Positions 8,720-18,083 of a DNA stretch of 64,000 nt are shown here, one piece after another (the stretch's first letter is position 1; every line of letters begins with the position of its first letter). Source of the DNA: Mycobacterium paraseoulense (GTDB lineage: Bacteria > Actinomycetota > Actinomycetes > Mycobacteriales > Mycobacteriaceae); assembly GCF_010731655.1 (NCBI RefSeq), contig NZ_AP022619.1, positions 2,976,001-3,040,000 on the forward strand. The letters run 5' to 3'. The notes under the pieces are model-generated. The model did no database searches and was not told the origin of the DNA. It worked only from the letters and a program-made list of their open reading frames with translations. Position numbers and translations under genes: made by a program.

Positions 8720-9292
8720 GTGAAATTTACGCCCACCCAGGTCGCCGGCGTGACGATCATTGACCTCGAACCGCAACGAGACCATCGCGGGCTCACTTTC
8801 CGATCCTTCTGCGCCGACGAATTCGCCAGCCGTGGGCTGACTTTCGACGTCACCCAGACGAACATCTTCTTCAACTACACCCGTGGCACCGTGCGGGGTC
8901 TGCACCATCGGACGCCGCCGTACGCCCAAACCCAGCTGGTTCGCTGCACCCGCGGCTCCGTCGCCGCCGTCGCAGTGGACATCCGCCCCGGGTCACAGAC
9001 CTATGGCGACCACGTCATGGTCGAGTTGAGCGCCGACAACTACCGCGCACTGTTCCTGCCGCCGTTCGTCGCGCACGGTTTCCAGACGCTGGTCGACGAC
9101 ACCGAAGTCAGCTACCAGGTCAGCGGCCAGCCCGCGCCGTCCGACGAGCAGGGATTTCATTGGAGCGACCCCGAATTCGGGATCGTGTGGCCGCTGCCGG
9201 TGACGGTCATCTCCGAGCGGGACGCCAGTTGGCCCCCGCGAACGCCGAGCTTCACGCCGATCGAGAGAGCAGCGTCATGTCTAACCCGGTGA
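8720..9292 (+). CDS. RmlC-like NDP-sugar 3,5-epimerase
   Basis: 190 aa cupin-fold protein of the dTDP-4-dehydrorhamnose 3,5-epimerase family. Start GTG 8720 is set by AAGGAG at 8707-8712. The core signatures are present: GTVRGLHHRTPPYAQTQLVR around residue 60 (catalytic His in RGLH), AVDIRPG, and GFQTLVDDTEVSYQVS followed by SDPEFGIVWP (Tyr and Asp positions). It would epimerise a 4-keto sugar nucleotide in the cytosol. No rmlA/B/D homologues adjoin it, so the substrate need not be dTDP-linked. First gene of a six-gene rightward run; its 3' end overlaps the sugar transferase gene by 16 bp. Confidence 0.85.
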   Translation: MKFTPTQVAGVTIIDLEPQRDHRGLTFRSFCADEFASRGLTFDVTQTNIFFNYTRGTVRGLHHRTPPYAQTQLVRCTRGSVAAVAVDIRPGSQTYGDHVMVELSADNYRALFLPPFVAHGFQTLVDDTEVSYQVSGQPAPSDEQGFHWSDPEFGIVWPLPVTVISERDASWPPRTPSFTPIERAASCLTR

Positions 9293-10860
9293 TGACCCAG
9301 GAATTGGTGGACGTCATGCGCGTCGAACCACAACCGCTCGAGCCCAGCCCCCGCGTGACGTCGTTGGCTCGCCACCAAACCGGTGCCCTGCCGGTCGCCC
9401 CCGTCGACGCGCCTTCCCCCGCCGGGAATGCCATCCGGCGCTGGCAGCACCGGTATTCGCACTATCTGCGCATCACCGACGCGCTGATCGTTTGCGCGTC
9501 CGTGTTTCTCGCGCAATACGTCCGCTTCGGGGAGATCGCGAACACGTCGGGTTACTCCGACCTCGTGATGACGCTGTTCTCCTTCCTGTTCGCCGGCCTG
9601 TGGCTGTCGTCGCTGGCGGTGTTCCAGACGCGCTCGCCGCGGGTCATCGGCGCCGGCATCGACGAATACCGGCGGATCGGCAGCGCGTCATTCTGGACGT
9701 TCGGCATCATCGCGATGGTGACGCTGCTCGCCAAGGTCGACCTGGCCCGCGGCTATCTTGCGATCGCGCTTCCGGTCGGGACGATGGGTCTGCTGGGGAG
9801 CCGCAGCCTGTGGCGCAAGCACATCGGCCGTCTGCGGGCGCACGGCCAGTGCCAGACGACGGTCCTGGCGATCGGGGATCGACAGGCGGTTTCGCACCTG
9901 GCGCGCGAACTGGCCCGCAACCCGCTGGACGGCTATGTCGTGGCAGGTGTCTGCATTCCGGGCTACGGCCCGGCCCGCGGCAAGACCCTCACCATCGGCG
10001 GCCGCGAGGTACCGATTCTCGGTGACGTGACCAACGCGGTGGCCGCCATCCGTAGTTGCGGCGCCGACACCGTCGCGGTGACCCAGACGGATCACTTTGG
10101 CATGCACGGGATCCGAGAGCTGATGTGGCAGTTGGAGACGATGGACGTCGACGTCGTCGTGTCACCCGGAGTGATGGACGTCGCGGAAGCGCGCCTGACC
10201 CTGCGCCCCACCGCGGGTATGCCGCTGCTGCATGTCGAGAAGCCGCAATACCAAGGCACGCAACGCTTTCAGAAACAGGCCTTCGACTTCCTGTTCTCAT
10301 TGGCGGCCCTCATCGCAACGGCGCCGGTTCTCATCGCGGCCGCAATAGCCATCAAGCTCACCAGCAAGGGGCCGGTGTTCTACCCGTCCGAACGGATCGG
10401 CATCGACGGGAAGCCCTTCACGATGCTCAAGTTCCGGACGATGACCGTCGACGCCGACGCCCAGATCGAGCACCTGCTGGCGCTGAACGACAGCGCCGGC
10501 GGCGTGCTGTTCAAGATGCGCGAAGACCCGCGCGTGACGCCGGTCGGCAGGTTCTTGCGCAGGTTCAGCATCGACGAGTTGCCGCAGTTCATCAACGTGC
10601 TCAAGGGGGACATGAGCGTCGTCGGGCCGCGCCCCCCGCTGCGGCGCGAGGTCGAGAACTACGACGGCGATGTCCGGCGCCGACTGCTGGTGAAGCCGGG
10701 CGTCAGCGGACTGTGGCAGGTGAGCGGCCGATCAGACCTGTCGTGGGACGAGTCCGTGCGGCTGGACCTGTCGTATGTCGACAACTGGTCGATGTCGGGC
10801 GATCTCATGATCATCGCGAAGACGATCAAGGCCGTTCTCACCAGTCACGGCGCATACTAG
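9277..10860 (+). CDS. Polyprenyl-phosphate sugar-1-phosphate transferase (WbaP/WcaJ type)
   Basis: 527 aa from ATG 9277, which overlaps the previous gene by 16 bp with GAGAG upstream. Four N-terminal TM helices (about residues 65-215), a cytosolic Rossmann-like domain, a fifth TM (FSLAALIATAPVLIAAAIAI) and then the bacterial sugar transferase domain: GPVFYPSERIG, FTMLKFRTM, DELPQFINVLKGDMSVVGPR, KPGVSGLWQVSGR. This is the full-length WcaJ/GumD/CpsE architecture. It transfers the first sugar phosphate to the undecaprenyl or decaprenyl phosphate carrier at the inner leaflet, committing the repeat unit. The donor sugar cannot be read from sequence. Confidence 0.93.
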   Translation: MSNPVMTQELVDVMRVEPQPLEPSPRVTSLARHQTGALPVAPVDAPSPAGNAIRRWQHRYSHYLRITDALIVCASVFLAQYVRFGEIANTSGYSDLVMTLFSFLFAGLWLSSLAVFQTRSPRVIGAGIDEYRRIGSASFWTFGIIAMVTLLAKVDLARGYLAIALPVGTMGLLGSRSLWRKHIGRLRAHGQCQTTVLAIGDRQAVSHLARELARNPLDGYVVAGVCIPGYGPARGKTLTIGGREVPILGDVTNAVAAIRSCGADTVAVTQTDHFGMHGIRELMWQLETMDVDVVVSPGVMDVAEARLTLRPTAGMPLLHVEKPQYQGTQRFQKQAFDFLFSLAALIATAPVLIAAAIAIKLTSKGPVFYPSERIGIDGKPFTMLKFRTMTVDADAQIEHLLALNDSAGGVLFKMREDPRVTPVGRFLRRFSIDELPQFINVLKGDMSVVGPRPPLRREVENYDGDVRRRLLVKPGVSGLWQVSGRSDLSWDESVRLDLSYVDNWSMSGDLMIIAKTIKAVLTSHGAY

Positions 10861-10866
10861 GGAGTC

Positions 10867-12327
10867 ATGACTGAGCCGACGACGCCTGGTGCGGTCGTCC
10901 CGTCGGTGCCGCTCTCGCGGATGGCTCACGCGTTCTCCATTCAACTGATCTGCCGGGCACTGGGAATGGTGGCCTCGGTGGCCTCGGTCGCGATGACCGC
11001 GCGCTACCTGGGTCCGGGGCGCTACGGCCAGCTCTCCATCGCGGTCGCGTTCGTCGGGATGTGGAACAGCTTTGCCGATCTCGGTGTCGCCACCGTGATC
11101 GTCCGCCGCGTGACCGGCGGCCGCGGCGACCTGGAACGCCTGGTGCGCGTCAACAGCGGGCTGGCCCTGATCTACTGCGTCCCGCTCGCGGCGCTGGCGG
11201 CCGGGTCGGGATTGCTCGTCTATCACGACTTCGACGTGCGGGTCATGCTGGTGGTGCTGTCCGGGGGCCTGCTGCTGCAGACCATGACCACCCGCTTCGA
11301 GCCGGTCTTTCTGGCCACCGTCCGGTTCTCCGCGGTGGCCATCTCCGACGTCACGGCCCGCACGGCCACGCTGGCCATGGTCGCCGTCCTGGTCTCCGCG
11401 CGCTCGAACGTCATCTGGTTCGCGGTGGCACAGCTCATCCCGCCCGCCGTGCAGCTGGTGATTCAGGGCGCCGCCGCGATGCGGCACATCTCGGTGCGCC
11501 CGGTGTTCGCCCTGCGCGAGGCCGCCGACCTGTTGCGGGAAACCCTGCCGCTGATCGGATTCCTGGTCGTCGGGATCCTGTACACCCGCGCCGACGGGGT
11601 GATCCTGTCCTTGCTCAGCACGCATTCCGAGATGGGCGTGTACGGGTTGGCCCTCACGGTCGCGTTCAACACCATCGTGGTGTCGCTGGTCTTCCTCAAG
11701 GCCACGCTGTCGACGGGCACCGAACTGTACGCGCGGGACGTGGCGGCGTTCGCCCGCTTCCTGCGCCGCAGCGTCGAACTCATGTATTTCGTGGCCGTCC
11801 CCGTCGCGGTGGTCGGAGCGCTGCTGGCCGGACCGTTGATCGCGTTCTTCGGCGACAGGGCGTTCGTCGCGCGCGGAACGCCGACGCTGGCGCTGTTGTT
11901 CATCGCGGCGGCGCTGCGGTTCGTCGGGGGCACCCTCGGCCAAGGGTTGGTCGCCAGCCACCACCAAAAGGTCCTGCTGTGGTTGACGGTCGCCACGCTC
12001 GCGGTCAACGTCGCGCTGAACCTGGCCCTCGACGCGCAACTGGGCGCCATCGGGCCGGGTATCGCGCTGGTATGTACGGAATTTTTCAACATGCTGTTCA
12101 GCAGCTGGTGGCTGCACCGCAAGTGCGGTTACCGTACGCCGGTGATGTTCTTGGCGCGGGTCCTGCTGCCCACGGGAGCGAGCGTCGCGGTGACACTGCT
12201 GCTTTCGGGCCAACACGTGGTCCTGATCCTGCTGGCCGCCGTTGCCGTCTACCTGGCAACCAGCGCGGCGGTCGGCCCGCTCACCTGGTCCAACCTGAGA
12301 TCGTTGCGCCGAGAAAAGCTGGCGTGA
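10867..12327 (+). CDS. Wzx-type oligosaccharide flippase
   Basis: 486 aa, about 14 predicted TM helices, of the polysaccharide transporter/MOP flippase superfamily. It starts with the usual region RMAHAFSIQLICRALGMVAS and MTARYLGPGRYGQLS, then TM pairs throughout. It would flip lipid-linked repeat units across the plasma membrane for Wzy polymerisation. Six bases separate it from the sugar transferase stop, and GGGAG precedes ATG 10867, so it is in the same operon. Assignment rests on helix pattern and neighbours. Confidence 0.88.
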   Translation: MTEPTTPGAVVPSVPLSRMAHAFSIQLICRALGMVASVASVAMTARYLGPGRYGQLSIAVAFVGMWNSFADLGVATVIVRRVTGGRGDLERLVRVNSGLALIYCVPLAALAAGSGLLVYHDFDVRVMLVVLSGGLLLQTMTTRFEPVFLATVRFSAVAISDVTARTATLAMVAVLVSARSNVIWFAVAQLIPPAVQLVIQGAAAMRHISVRPVFALREAADLLRETLPLIGFLVVGILYTRADGVILSLLSTHSEMGVYGLALTVAFNTIVVSLVFLKATLSTGTELYARDVAAFARFLRRSVELMYFVAVPVAVVGALLAGPLIAFFGDRAFVARGTPTLALLFIAAALRFVGGTLGQGLVASHHQKVLLWLTVATLAVNVALNLALDAQLGAIGPGIALVCTEFFNMLFSSWWLHRKCGYRTPVMFLARVLLPTGASVAVTLLLSGQHVVLILLAAVAVYLATSAAVGPLTWSNLRSLRREKLA

Positions 12328-12340
12328 TCGGTCGGCTCGC

Positions 12341-13399
12341 ATGAAATCGCCTCGGGTCCTTTGGCTTTCGCCCTGGACACGACCGGCGGTGCGCGTGCAG
12401 TCCGAAGCGCTGATGCGACACGGGGCGGACGTGCTGCTGGTGACCTCGGACCGGCACCCGGAGTCAGACGCCGCCCGTGACTACGAGTTGGTGCTCGAAC
12501 CGCGATTCCTTTCGGCCGCGACGTGGCCCCCGACTCTCAAGGCCTGGCGACGCGTTCGCAGATTCCGGCCGGACGTCGTAATCGCCGAGCAGGTCCGTGA
12601 TCCACGCTGGATCGCGCTGGCCGGGCGGACGCCCCGCATCCAGGTGATCCACGACGATCGCCCGCACGACCCCGCGGAGGCGCTGCCGTCCTACGAACTT
12701 GCGGTGCTGGATCGCTGGGGTTCCCGCTCGGCAGCCACCATCGCCTATTGCGACTATGTCGCCCGCGCGGTCGCGACGCGGCCCGACGTCGCGGGCACGC
12801 CGGTGCACGTTGTGCCGCTTGCCAGCGATCTCGATCTGGATCGGGTCCCTCCGTTCGTGGATGCCGGCGGCCGGCACGACTTTGTCATGTTCGGCCGGCT
12901 CAATCCATACAAGAACGTCGGCGTGGTGCTGCAGGCTTGGCGGCGCCACGTCGAAGGCGGCGGCTGGCGCGGTGACGACCTCGTGTTGATCGGCGACGGG
13001 GCGCTGGACGCCGATACGCTGCCCGCACACACGCAGTGGCGTCGGGGCGGCTACCGCTACGGCGATGTCGTCACGACACTGGCCGCCGCCAAGGGCTCGA
13101 TCGCCCACTACCGGCGCGCCACTCAGAGCGGCGTGCAGGTGCTCTCGATGCAGTTGGGGGTTATGCCGATCGTGTCGACGGAAGGTGGCCCACCCGAGTA
13201 CCAACCGCCGGAGTGTCGCCCGATCGGCGTCGACGACGTTGCCGGGCTGGCTGCCGCTTTCGACACCCTGGCCGACCCGGCCACCGCGGCTCGGCAGGGA
13301 GCCGTCGCGGCGCGTCACTACGAGCGCCATTGCGCCGTCGACCTGGTCGCGGATCGTTTCCTGGAGGTCATCGACGAGGTGATGGGCCATCGACGGTGA
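12341..13399 (+). CDS. GT-B glycosyltransferase (GT4-like)
   Basis: 352 aa. The N-terminal half binds the acceptor; the C-terminal half carries the donor-site features: FVMFGRLNPYKNVGVVLQAW near residue 185, LVLIGDGALDAD, and the region ending MPIVSTEGGPPEYQPPE, where GT4 enzymes have an E-x7-E-like element. It would add one sugar to the lipid-linked repeat unit at the cytoplasmic face. Fourteen bases after wzx; no strong Shine-Dalgarno, so translation may be coupled. Donor and linkage unknown. Confidence 0.82.
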   Translation: MKSPRVLWLSPWTRPAVRVQSEALMRHGADVLLVTSDRHPESDAARDYELVLEPRFLSAATWPPTLKAWRRVRRFRPDVVIAEQVRDPRWIALAGRTPRIQVIHDDRPHDPAEALPSYELAVLDRWGSRSAATIAYCDYVARAVATRPDVAGTPVHVVPLASDLDLDRVPPFVDAGGRHDFVMFGRLNPYKNVGVVLQAWRRHVEGGGWRGDDLVLIGDGALDADTLPAHTQWRRGGYRYGDVVTTLAAAKGSIAHYRRATQSGVQVLSMQLGVMPIVSTEGGPPEYQPPECRPIGVDDVAGLAAAFDTLADPATAARQGAVAARHYERHCAVDLVADRFLEVIDEVMGHRR

Positions 13400-13453
13400 C
13401 CGCGCACCGGACAGCGCCCGTATCCAACCATGCGGGCGCGAAAGGATAGCAAC

Positions 13454-14407
13454 GTGAGCACGTATCTGGTCACCGGCGGTTGCGGATTCATCGGGTCATC
13501 GGTCGTCAATTCGTTGCTGGAACGGGGCGAAGAAGTCTTCGTCATGGACGACCTTTCACTCGGGAAAGACCGGTGGTGCAACTCACTCCGCAAGCCGACG
13601 CTGATCGTGCACGACATCCTCGACGCCGACTCCTGCGATCAGGTGTTCCGTGACATCAAGCCGCAGAACGTCATTCATCTGGCGGCACAACACTTCGTCC
13701 CCTGGTGCGAAGAGCACATCTACGAGGCGTATGCCCTGAACGTCAACGGCACGTTGAACATACTGGAGTCGTCGAGCCGGCACGGGGCCGAAGCCTTCTT
13801 CTTCGCATCCACCGGCGACGTCTACCATCCGAACTTCGTCCCCCACCGGGAAGTCGATCCGACCGGGCCGGTCTATGTCTACGGCCACACGAAGTTCCTG
13901 GCCGAGCAGCTGTGCATGCGCTATTTCGAATCCAAGGCCTGCTTTCGCACGCTGGTGATCGGCCGGCTCTTCAACGCCGCGGGACCGCGTGAAACCAACC
14001 CGCACATGCTCGCCGAGGTCACCCGCCAGATCGCGCGGGAGGGCAAGCGCGAAGTGGAAGTCGGAAACCTCTGGCCGCTGCGCGATTACGTGGATGTCGA
14101 CTCGATGGCCGGCGTCATCGTCGACACCGTCTCGCGAGTAGACGGACTGGAGATCCTCAACATCGGATCCGGCAAGGCGATCGAGGTTCGCGAGGCGCTG
14201 GACATCCTCGCGTCCGTCCTGCCGTTCCCCGTTGACTTCAGGTCGGTGCCCGAGCGTCAGCGTCCCAATGATCGGCCGTTCCTGTGCCCGGACACGCAGC
14301 GGTTACGCCGCACCGTCGGCCGCGCGGCGGAGCCGTTCAGCCAGGACACGGCGCGGAAAATCTTCGCCGAGTACCCCGAGCTTGGGAACGGTCGCGGTGC
14401 GTCCTGA
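13454..14407 (+). CDS. NAD-dependent sugar nucleotide epimerase/dehydratase (SDR)
   Basis: 317 aa from GTG 13454, preceded by AAAGGA at 13441-13446. Extended SDR: nucleotide-binding TGGCGFIGSS at residue 8, catalytic ASTGDVYHPN, and YGHTK (YxxxK) around residue 145. The Ser-rich motif is STGDVY rather than STDEVYG or SSAAVYG, so 4-epimerase versus 4,6-dehydratase cannot be decided by eye. It supplies or modifies an activated sugar for the repeat unit, and could feed the RmlC-like epimerase upstream if it makes a 4-keto sugar. Its last 11 bases overlap the next glycosyltransferase gene. Confidence 0.85.
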   Translation: MSTYLVTGGCGFIGSSVVNSLLERGEEVFVMDDLSLGKDRWCNSLRKPTLIVHDILDADSCDQVFRDIKPQNVIHLAAQHFVPWCEEHIYEAYALNVNGTLNILESSSRHGAEAFFFASTGDVYHPNFVPHREVDPTGPVYVYGHTKFLAEQLCMRYFESKACFRTLVIGRLFNAAGPRETNPHMLAEVTRQIAREGKREVEVGNLWPLRDYVDVDSMAGVIVDTVSRVDGLEILNIGSGKAIEVREALDILASVLPFPVDFRSVPERQRPNDRPFLCPDTQRLRRTVGRAAEPFSQDTARKIFAEYPELGNGRGAS

Positions 14408-15599
14408 TTCCGCGCGCCCGCTGCGGGTCGCCCTGGTGGGCGACTATCCCATCGACGAAGGCGCGGCCGTGCAGAACGGGGTGCAGTCGGTGACGTACAC
14501 GCTGGCACATGCCCTCGCCGCCCGTTCCGACGTCGAGTGCCACGTCGTCAGCGCGATGAACGACGCGACGACGACCTACCGGCGGGCCGGTGCACTGCAC
14601 GTCCACTACGTCAAGCGCCTGAACCTGCCGCGATTGATCACGTTGCGCGGCAACGACGTGCCGCGCCTGGCGGCCGTGATCCGTTCCATCGATCCCGATG
14701 TCGTGCACGGACAGGGCCAGGATCGCCACGCGCTCGGCGCGTTGGCGAGCCGGGCACCCGCCGTCATCACACCGCACGGCGTGCTCTTCATCGAGAGCCG
14801 CTTGCTGCAAAAGAACCGGTGGGACGTTCTGGGTGCCCTGAAGAAGCGCGCCGTCGCCGGCATGGAGCGGGAGGTGTTTCGGCGCGCCCGGGACATGATC
14901 GTCATCTCGCCCTATCTGGCGCAGGTATACGGGTCGATGCTGACGGCGCGCTGCCGGTTCATCGAGAACCCGATCCAAGACGACTTCTTCCGCATAGAGC
15001 GCGCACCCGAAGCCGGCCGAGCACTGTTTGTCGGGACCCTCGTGCCGCGCAAGAGTGTGCACCATCTGGTGCGTGCGATCGGTGAGGTCGTCAATGATCG
15101 CGATCAGGACCAACCATGGCGGCCGGGCCTGCAATTGCGGATCGCAGGCCCCATCGCGGACCCGGGCAGCGAACTCGAGGTCCGGCGGGCGATAGCAGAA
15201 TGCGGCCTGCAGCGGCGGGTACGGCTCCTCGGACCCATCAGCCACGCAGAACTGCTCGACGAATATGCGCGCGCGCAGGTCCTGTTGATGGGCTCGCGCG
15301 AAGAGACCACCCCACAAGCCGTCGCGCAGGCCATGGCGTGTGGGCTGCCGGTGATCACGTCTCGCGTCGGCGGCATTCCGGACATGGTCGAGGACGGCCG
15401 CACCGCACTCCTGTTTCCGTACGGCGACGTCGCGGCCTGCGCCCAACACATCCGCCGAATGCTTGACGACGACGCCTTGAGAGCACGAATCGAGCGCAGC
15501 GCACGCGCCGAGGCGCAGCAGCGATTCGACCCGAAATCTGTTGCCGCCCGCACCGTTTGCGTCTACCGAGAGATCATCGCCCAAGACCGCCAGATCTGA
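14397..15599 (+). CDS. GT-B glycosyltransferase (GT4)
   Basis: 400 aa from GTG 14397, overlapping the SDR stop. Acceptor half: VALVGDYPIDEGAAVQNGVQ, then PDVVHGQGQDRHALGAL and ITPHGVLFIES. Donor half: ALFVGTLVPRKSVHHLVRAI, LRIAGPIADPGSE, RVRLLGPISHAELLDEYARA and SREETTPQAVAQAMACGLPV, the canonical GT4 E-x7-E region. Adds one sugar to the lipid-linked intermediate in the cytosol. Last gene of the rightward run; its 3' end overlaps the oppositely oriented UDP-glucuronate decarboxylase gene by 26 bp, so the two transcripts converge. Confidence 0.87.
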   Translation: MRPDSARPLRVALVGDYPIDEGAAVQNGVQSVTYTLAHALAARSDVECHVVSAMNDATTTYRRAGALHVHYVKRLNLPRLITLRGNDVPRLAAVIRSIDPDVVHGQGQDRHALGALASRAPAVITPHGVLFIESRLLQKNRWDVLGALKKRAVAGMEREVFRRARDMIVISPYLAQVYGSMLTARCRFIENPIQDDFFRIERAPEAGRALFVGTLVPRKSVHHLVRAIGEVVNDRDQDQPWRPGLQLRIAGPIADPGSELEVRRAIAECGLQRRVRLLGPISHAELLDEYARAQVLLMGSREETTPQAVAQAMACGLPVITSRVGGIPDMVEDGRTALLFPYGDVAACAQHIRRMLDDDALRARIERSARAEAQQRFDPKSVAARTVCVYREIIAQDRQI

Positions 15600-16527
15600 A
15601 ATACTCGATCGTCAGCTTGGCGCCCCGCCCGAACGGGATCAGCGGGCGCCAGTCGAGCCTCGACTCGGCGAGGGTGATATCCGGCTTACGCTTCTTCGGG
15701 TCGTCCTCGGGCAGGGCCTGGAAAACGATGGGCGAGGACGACCCCGTCATCTCCTTGATGGTGCGCGCGACCTCCAGCGCGGTCAGCTCGTCCTCGCTGC
15801 CGAGGTTGACCGGGCCGGTAAACGAGGGGTCGCTGGTCGCCATTTTCACCAGCCCGTCGATCAAATCGTCCACGTAGCAGAAGCTTCGGGTTTGGCTGCC
15901 ATCGCCGAAGACGGTGATTGGTTCGCCCTGCAGGGCCTGCACGATGAACTGCGACACGATCCGCCCATCCTCAGGATCCATCCTGGGGCCATAGGTGTTG
16001 AATATCCGGACGACCTTGATCCGAGCGCCGAAGCGGCGCGCGTACTCGAGCATCAGCGTCTCGGCGACCCGCTTGCCCTCGTCGTAGCACGCGCGGGGGC
16101 CGAAGCAGTTGACGTTCCCCCAATAGCTTTCGGTCTGCGGATGGATGGTGGGATCCCCATAGATCTCGCTGGTAGAGGCCTGCAGCATCGTCGCCTCTTT
16201 GGCGAGCGTTAGCTCGAGAAGATTTCTCGTCCCGAGGTAGTTGGTGTCGAGGGTGAACACCGGGTCGCGCTGGAAGGCGAAGGGCGAACCGGGACAGGCC
16301 ATGTTGACGATGAGGTCCAGCGGGCCCGAAACGGCGGCCGCGTCCAGCGGCCGCGTGACATCGTGTTCGAAGAAGCTGAACCCCGGGTCACCCGAGAGGT
16401 GGGCGAGGTTTTCACGCCTGCCGGTATAGAAGTTGTCCAGGCCGAGAACCTCGACGCCGTCGCGGCGAAGGCGATCGCAGAGGTGGGATCCAAGGAATCC
16501 GGCGGCGCCGGTGACGAGGGCTCTCAT
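15574..16527 (-). CDS. UDP-glucuronate decarboxylase (UDP-xylose synthase-like)
   Basis: 317 aa extended SDR. NAD motif TGAAGFLGSH at the N terminus; QASTSEIYGDPTIHPQTE followed by YWGNVNCFGPRACYDEGKR is the characteristic UXS/UXE-type active site (Thr/Ser, Glu, YxxxK as YDEGK). Such enzymes oxidise UDP-GlcA at C4, decarboxylate it and re-reduce to UDP-xylose; some release the 4-keto pentose instead. It lies 10 bp downstream of ugd on the same strand, giving the two-step path UDP-Glc to UDP-GlcA to UDP-Xyl. dTDP-glucose 4,6-dehydratase is a less likely alternative given the decarboxylase-type motif. Confidence 0.87.
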   Translation of the reverse strand: MRALVTGAAGFLGSHLCDRLRRDGVEVLGLDNFYTGRRENLAHLSGDPGFSFFEHDVTRPLDAAAVSGPLDLIVNMACPGSPFAFQRDPVFTLDTNYLGTRNLLELTLAKEATMLQASTSEIYGDPTIHPQTESYWGNVNCFGPRACYDEGKRVAETLMLEYARRFGARIKVVRIFNTYGPRMDPEDGRIVSQFIVQALQGEPITVFGDGSQTRSFCYVDDLIDGLVKMATSDPSFTGPVNLGSEDELTALEVARTIKEMTGSSSPIVFQALPEDDPKKRKPDITLAESRLDWRPLIPFGRGAKLTIEYFRSGGLGR

Positions 16528-16536
16528 CCACCCAGC

Positions 16537-17853
16537 CTAGTGGCGGCCCATGCCGTAGTAGTCGAAACCCTCGGCCCGCAACCGCCTGGGGTCATAGATG
16601 TTTCGACCGTCGAACACGACGTGACCCCGCATGGCCGACCTGACGCGCTGCCACGACGGCCGGTGGAACTGCTTCCACTCGGTGACCAGGACGAGCGCGT
16701 CGGCGCCCTCGACCGCCTCGTACATGTTCCCGGCGTATTCGATCGAATCGCCCAGCGCCTCTTTGGCTCGCACGCTCGCCTCGGGGTCGAAAGCCCGCAC
16801 CGTCGCGCCGAGCTCGAGCAGCCGCCGCACGATCACCAGCGAGGCGGCCTCGCGCATGTCGTCGGTCTGCGGCTTGAAGCTGAGGCCCCACAGGCCGACC
16901 CGCAGGCCGGTCAGGTCACCCGCGGGCCGTCCGTCCCCGAAGTGCGCGACGATTTTGGCGACCAGCGTGGCTTTCTGCTCCGTGTTGACCTCGTCGACGG
17001 CGCGCAGCAGCCGCATGTCCGTGCCCAGTCCCGCGGCGGTGTGGATCAGGGCCTGAACGTCTTTCGGCAGACAGGACCCGCCGTAGCCGACCCCCGGGAA
17101 AAGGAATTCGTAGCCGATGCGCCGGTCCGCCCCGATGGCCTCCCGCACCGCGCTGATATCGGCCCCGGCCTTCTCACAGAGGTTGGAAATCTCGTTGATG
17201 AACGAAATCTTGGTGGCCAGAAAGCAATTGGCCGCATACTTGGCCATCTCGGCGCTCTTGATGTCCATGACGATCAGCGGATGGAAGGTGCGCAGGTACG
17301 GCTCGTAGAGCTCCCGCATGATCTCCACCGCGCGTTTGGAGTCGCTGCCGAGTATCACGCGGTCGGGCTTCATGAAGTCGGTGACCGCGGTGCCCTCCTT
17401 GAGGAACTCGGGATTGGACACCACGTCGAATTCCTGCGGGGTCTTGGCGGCGATGATCTCGCGGACCCGCTCGGCGGTGCCCACGGGGACGGTCGACTTG
17501 TCGACGATGACCTTGTAGCGATCCAGGTATGTCCCGATGTCGGCGGCTGCCGCGTGCACGTAGGACAGGTCGGCCTCGCCGCTTTCGCTCATCGGCGTCG
17601 CGACGGCGATGAAGACCACGTCGCCGTGTTCGATCGCGCTGCGCCGGTCGGTGGTGAAATCGATGGAGCCGTTCTCCCGGTTCCGGGCGATCAGCTCGGC
17701 GAGGCCGGGTTCGTAAATCGGAACCCCCCCGGCCAGAAGCTCGTCCACCTTCGCCTGGTCGATGTCGACACACACCACGTCGTTGCCGCTGTCGGCCAGG
17801 CAAGCGCCCGTGACGAGGCCCACGTACCCGCACCCGATGATCGAAATCTTCAA
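16537..17853 (-). CDS. ugd: UDP-glucose 6-dehydrogenase
   Basis: 438 aa. It oxidises UDP-glucose twice to UDP-glucuronate with NAD. N-terminal Rossmann domain ISIIGCGYVGLVTGACLADS; catalytic cysteine loop GVGYGGSCLPKDVQAL near residue 265; C-terminal UDP-binding domain with GLSFKPQTDDMREAASL. The frame is open to 17922, but the conserved fold starts right after a TTG at 17853 with AAGG upstream, so I take the TTG start. It forms an operon with the decarboxylase. UDP-glucose would come from galU at 56.3-57.2 kb. Confidence 0.93.
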   Translation of the reverse strand: MKISIIGCGYVGLVTGACLADSGNDVVCVDIDQAKVDELLAGGVPIYEPGLAELIARNRENGSIDFTTDRRSAIEHGDVVFIAVATPMSESGEADLSYVHAAAADIGTYLDRYKVIVDKSTVPVGTAERVREIIAAKTPQEFDVVSNPEFLKEGTAVTDFMKPDRVILGSDSKRAVEIMRELYEPYLRTFHPLIVMDIKSAEMAKYAANCFLATKISFINEISNLCEKAGADISAVREAIGADRRIGYEFLFPGVGYGGSCLPKDVQALIHTAAGLGTDMRLLRAVDEVNTEQKATLVAKIVAHFGDGRPAGDLTGLRVGLWGLSFKPQTDDMREAASLVIVRRLLELGATVRAFDPEASVRAKEALGDSIEYAGNMYEAVEGADALVLVTEWKQFHRPSWQRVRSAMRGHVVFDGRNIYDPRRLRAEGFDYYGMGRH

Positions 17854-18083
17854 GACGACACCTTCGCTTCCCGACGATCGCCCAATCGTCCCGCACGCGA
17901 GCGGCCCACGCGCACTTTTCATCTAGCTTCGTAGCCGATCCGGGATTTTGTCTCCCCATTCCCCAACCGTCGACATCAACCGGAATCGGCGGCCGGCCCA
18001 GGGCACGCCACCGGCGCGGGACAGCGGGAATCTTTGTCCAAATGGGATTTTGGCGACAGCCCAGGTCCGATAGGGTGTGGTGC

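Noticed and set aside
8720..9292. Calling the RmlC-like gene part of an L-rhamnose pathway
   Set aside because: No rmlA, rmlB or rmlD neighbour is present, and mycobacteria keep their housekeeping rhamnose genes elsewhere, so the sugar cannot be named.
10732..12342. 536-codon open frame antisense to the flippase gene
   Set aside because: Charged, repetitive composition (Arg/Gln/Asp/His) and no start signal; shadow of the flippase gene.
16363..17934. 523-codon open frame antisense to ugd
   Set aside because: His/Asp/Arg-rich low-complexity translation with no motif; fully explained by codon bias of the ugd and decarboxylase genes on the other strand.
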